From contig OU015528.1 of assembly GCA_907165065.1 (NCBI GenBank), positions 48,847,515 through 48,911,514 on the forward strand: a stretch of DNA of 64,000 nucleotides. The letters run 5' to 3'. A model generated the notes under the pieces. The model did not search any database. It saw only the letters and a list, made by a program, of their open reading frames with translations, and was not told the DNA's origin. How positions within the stretch are numbered: the stretch's first letter is position 1; each line of letters begins with the position of its first letter. The stretch is from Caprimulgus europaeus. Taxonomy: Eukaryota > Chordata > Aves > Caprimulgiformes > Caprimulgidae. The position numbers and the translations under genes were made by a program. Positions 60,376 through 64,000 of the stretch are shown one piece after another.

Positions 60376-63300
60376 TTTACCCATACGTGCCAACTGGAAA
60401 TAACCACACATAGGGAAATGTTTAAAACATTATTTGCCTGGGCCATTTTTAATGAGAAGGTCAGAGGTGAGATAAATTGTTATACTTAAAGCAAAAGTCT
60501 AATTTTTAACCTGAGAAGTACAGAGAGGCCATGTTCCTCTTAAAGGCATCTCAGAGCCATGACAGCTTTGCTTCTACTTTCAGCAGTTCAGAACAGACAT
60601 TTTTACTTACTACTGGGAATGTGCAGATATCCTGTATTCTTTCATCTCTCTGCCCTGTAGCTCCTGTCTGTGACAACATTTAGGTACTTAATATTGTTCC
60701 TCTGTCACCTACTACTAAACATGGCTGTGCTGGGCCCTTTGTTTCCCTCTTGAGTTTGTTAGTCAGGAACCAACCAACCCTTTATGATATTTAACAAAAA
60801 TGTAGAAGTGGGAATCCGGAGGATGGTTTGGTGCTGCATGAAATGAGCTGGAGCGCTCTTTCCTGTGTGAAATGCTGATTGGCTTCTAGACTTTATTTCC
60901 CATCTGGAGAGCCTTCACTCTCTTGAAAGAATTGTGGTAGTTGTGGTTATTTCTACATTAGCATTATGACCTGAGGAAGATGCTTTTGAAGTGAAGCTCT
61001 TGATTTCACCTTCCTGCTGTACCTTGCCTTGCACCATGAAATGAAGTTTGAGAGTTGGATAAACTGAGATGAAAGTAAACTGGAAAATATTCTACCTACA
61101 GCTAATATGCATTCAGTCCATGGAGACAGACTGCAGCTTGTCTGGCACCACACCTCCCATTTCACTTTCATGTACAGAGTGTGGATGTCAGTTCCTCAGC
61201 ATCAGCTGTTATTCTGTGCAGATTTGGGTTTACTCTGCCATCCTGCATGTTCATGAGATTAGCCTTTAATACAGTTCCTGGATCTTGTAGCCAAACAGGC
61301 GTGCAAAAATCCATGAGTATGGGCGAAGTAAAAGTTTTTGGTTTACATTAAAAGCTATCTTAGTGTGCAAACTCACTTTGCACCTTTGGTTCTCCTGACT
61401 GTAATGTAAGTCTTACATGGTGTTTAGATTCAGCTTGGTGCCCTAAACGAGAAAGTATATTTCAGGCTTCCACCAACACAAGGTTTTTGAACACTGTAAA
61501 CCTGAGGAGTGGGAGAAGACACATTGATGTCCCATTAAAGTGAGAGTGAGAGTCACACCACTCCTGCTTTGCTTGTTCAGAACAGAGCTGGGAGTTGCTT
61601 ACTTTGTCCCCATGTGGAATTTTGTTTATGTGGTAGAGAGGAAAGGCAAATGTTTCAACATTTTTTTACCAAGTACACTTAATCTCGCTTGAATAACCTT
61701 TCCAACCCACCAGCCACCTACAGTAGGGCTATGCTTCACTAAAAGATTAGCGTATTGTAATAAGAAATAAAGTTTTTATAAGCAGTGTCAGAGGATTAAA
61801 AGTGATTGGGTTTCATGCTTCATTAATTCCTCTTGCTTTTCTGTTATCACTTTGTGTAACCTTTTACTAGTAGCAGGATTCATTATTTGAAGATGAAAAT
61901 TCTTGATTGCCCATAGAAGAGATGTGGGAAGCAAGTCTTCACCTGCATCTGACATACCTGTTGTTTGAGCTAGAAGGACTGTATCTAGAAACAAGGAGAG
62001 CTGAGTTTTCATATTTATTCAGGTTTTGGTCTATTTTCTGATAGGGCCAATAGAAAAAGCCTTTTTGCTATCCGCATTTTTTTGTAGCTCTGCAGAAGAG
62101 ATTCTCATCTTGTCCTCGTGAAATGCAAGCTAAACAAAAACTGCTGTCTGTGCTCAACTCTTTGAACTCTGTCGTGCTGTAGAACAGTCAGATACTGTCA
62201 GTTTTTACAGTGTTGAATTTAAAGGTTACAGCAATTGTAAGGTTTTTGGGGGGAGTATTAAACACCCAGTTTTATACTCTTGAAAAGAATGTTTACAACA
62301 GTAGCTAACGTGCATCTGAGTAGAAAGATGTGAAGTATATACAACTAAAACAACGAATTTTTTGAAGGGAAAGGCATTGGCAAATATAGCAGTACTCTGC
62401 TTTACAAAATATGTTGTGCTTTTTCTGTTTTGCAAGGTTTAAAGCTTCACATGCCCATTGTTTTATCCATCAAGATCTTTGGCTTCTGGTTGCAAATACA
62501 AAATAAAGGAAAGCATGCAGAATCCTGCAGGAAAGTTGTTGTGACCATCAGCTTCACCTAAGCAGCCAAAACAGAAGTAGAAGATAATTTCTGGGAATAT
62601 GCCTTGTGTGGCTCCATAGCACTGCCTTGTGAATATCTGAAAAATGACACAGGCAGCATCTGGACTGAAAACTAGGAGGAGGGTGGCTGCAGTACGGGCA
62701 GAGAATTTCCAGGAGCTTCTTTTTCACTTCAGTGTATCAACTGTTTTCCAGTTTTTGTGCCCACATCCAACTACTCTGACTGTTTGTGTTTCAGGATATG
62801 ATATATGCAGAATGCATGAGTATATGTAGAATCCAAACAGGATGGAGTTTGTGCTGTTTATCTAATGTGACTTTTTTCACAGGCGCTGAGGTGTTTCCGT
62901 GCTATAGGTCTGTGTTATCAGACAGTTTGTGCTTGGACATAAGCAGCCTCTTAGTTGCTTGAGCATATTTTGGAATACAAGATTTGTGAATCTTGTGCTC
63001 CTGAGTTTCAGACTCTCCTGAAGAGAGTGTATTTTATCTCTGGACTACATGAGGGGGGTGTGCCATAGCTCAATTGCAGCATGTCACACGATTAGGAATT
63101 ATTCTAAGACAGCAGGCGGTCTAATGACTATAATCTCATTAGGCCTCTCATATCAGTGGCTGCATTTTTTTTTTGTAGCCATAAGGTTAATGGGAAAAAT
63201 CTAGTATTTGTTATAAAAGTAAAATACAGTATTTGCTTTTTGGGGAGGCTTAAGACATCACTTAGAATTTATTCTAAAGGATTTGCCATTTACTGAGGGC

Positions 63301-64000
63301 ACTTGGTGATTTCAGGATATAGAACACAAGTTAAGCTTTGGTATATCGTTGTTGATCATCATCTAGACAGAGCTTGTAACTGGTCTTCTGCATCCAGCAC
63401 AGCTACCATCACAAGAAAACAAGGATCTTTGAGGTATTGATTTCAGGAAGTAAAGTGCTTGCCACCTGTGAGTTTCTGAAGTTAAATCATATCTCTAGAC
63501 TTTAACACCTTAAAACACAAATTTGACCGTATATCCACACTTGTGTTTGTGAAGGGTCAGTAAAAAATGGTGTTGCTGCTTTAGCCTTTATCTGATAGTC
63601 TATCCACTTCTTAATTATAAAAAAGTAATTTGATTAATGAAAATTATGCATTTCCAGCTTTATTGTATAGTTCTTTATTTAGTATTTTCTTCTTTTACAT
63701 ATATTCTTACTAAGCTGCCAGCTTTAAACCTGAAACTTGTCAATACAGTATAAGTGATGATAGTTGAAGGAGACCTACACTTTGAGGATATAGTCAACTC
63801 CTGGTTCCTGTCACAAACAATAGGCACAGCAGAACATATTAAATGTTATCAGACACAAAGAAGACAAAAACCCTAGCTTTTTAATTGTTTGACTGTTAAT
63901 TGTGGAATAGGGGCATCTTTTAATGTATGTCAAAGAAAGGAGAGAAAATAAGCTGTTGGAACATACAGTTATCTACATGTGCAATATTTTTTCATGTCAG
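60376..64000 (+). other. MRTFA: MRTFA intron, continuing past the window end
   Basis: AT-rich, with no recognised exon. I looked for the next MRTFA exon (PLKSPAAFHEQ) in this stretch and did not find it. No repeat family was recognised. Confidence 0.55.

Noticed and set aside
59484-60489. Several open frames of 60-120 codons on both strands
   Set aside because: They lie within the C-rich LTR, where stop codons are rare by composition; they are not host genes.

Overview
The window looks like bird nuclear DNA. It carries two CR1 LINE fragments with the typical avian 3' tail or ORF2 C-terminus, and one avian-type retroviral LTR. Coding density is very low, with GT/AG splice sites around short exons and long AT-rich introns. 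No prokaryotic operon, rRNA, tRNA or CRISPR array was seen. The species cannot be fixed from the sequence.

The only gene I can support is the 5' part of MRTFA (myocardin-related transcription factor A; also MKL1, MAL, BSAC) on the + strand. Three coding exons are readable. 8915-9176 is the 5' exon of the long form, including a CTG codon at 8960 that lies exactly 92 codons upstream of the first in-frame ATG. 17217-17262 is an alternative first exon starting MTLLEPE, with its own ATG, an in-frame upstream stop and a TATA-like box. 57641-57706 is the shared next exon, which holds most of the first actin-binding RPEL motif. Both 5' exons end in phase 1 and both can join 57641, so the locus looks built to make two N-termini that share RPEL1. 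The rest of MRTFA (RPEL2/3, SAP, coiled coil, activation domain) lies beyond 64000.

Layout: 1-8914 is an upstream intron or 5' flank with one CR1 tail (6921-7073), a run of inverted repeats just ahead of the exon (8537-8638), and an unexplained 196-codon open frame (839-1429, minus). 9177-17216 is intron leading to the alternative promoter and exon. 17263-57640 is a roughly 40 kb intron holding an antisense CR1 (28240-29105), an AT palindrome block (30303-30415), a G-quadruplex motif (34341-34363), a GC/CpG-richer patch (37141-37480), a full match to the CTCF core (42601-42614) and a Z-DNA-prone tract (56781-56834). 57707-64000 is the next intron, carrying a solo LTR in antisense (59411-60375) with 5-bp target-site duplications.

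No undescribed system was found. The most informative points are the alternative MRTFA start exon, the conserved non-AUG start, the frame-neutral RPEL1 exon, and a diverged 100-bp repeat pair (16231-16336 and 19402-19508) that I cannot assign to a family.
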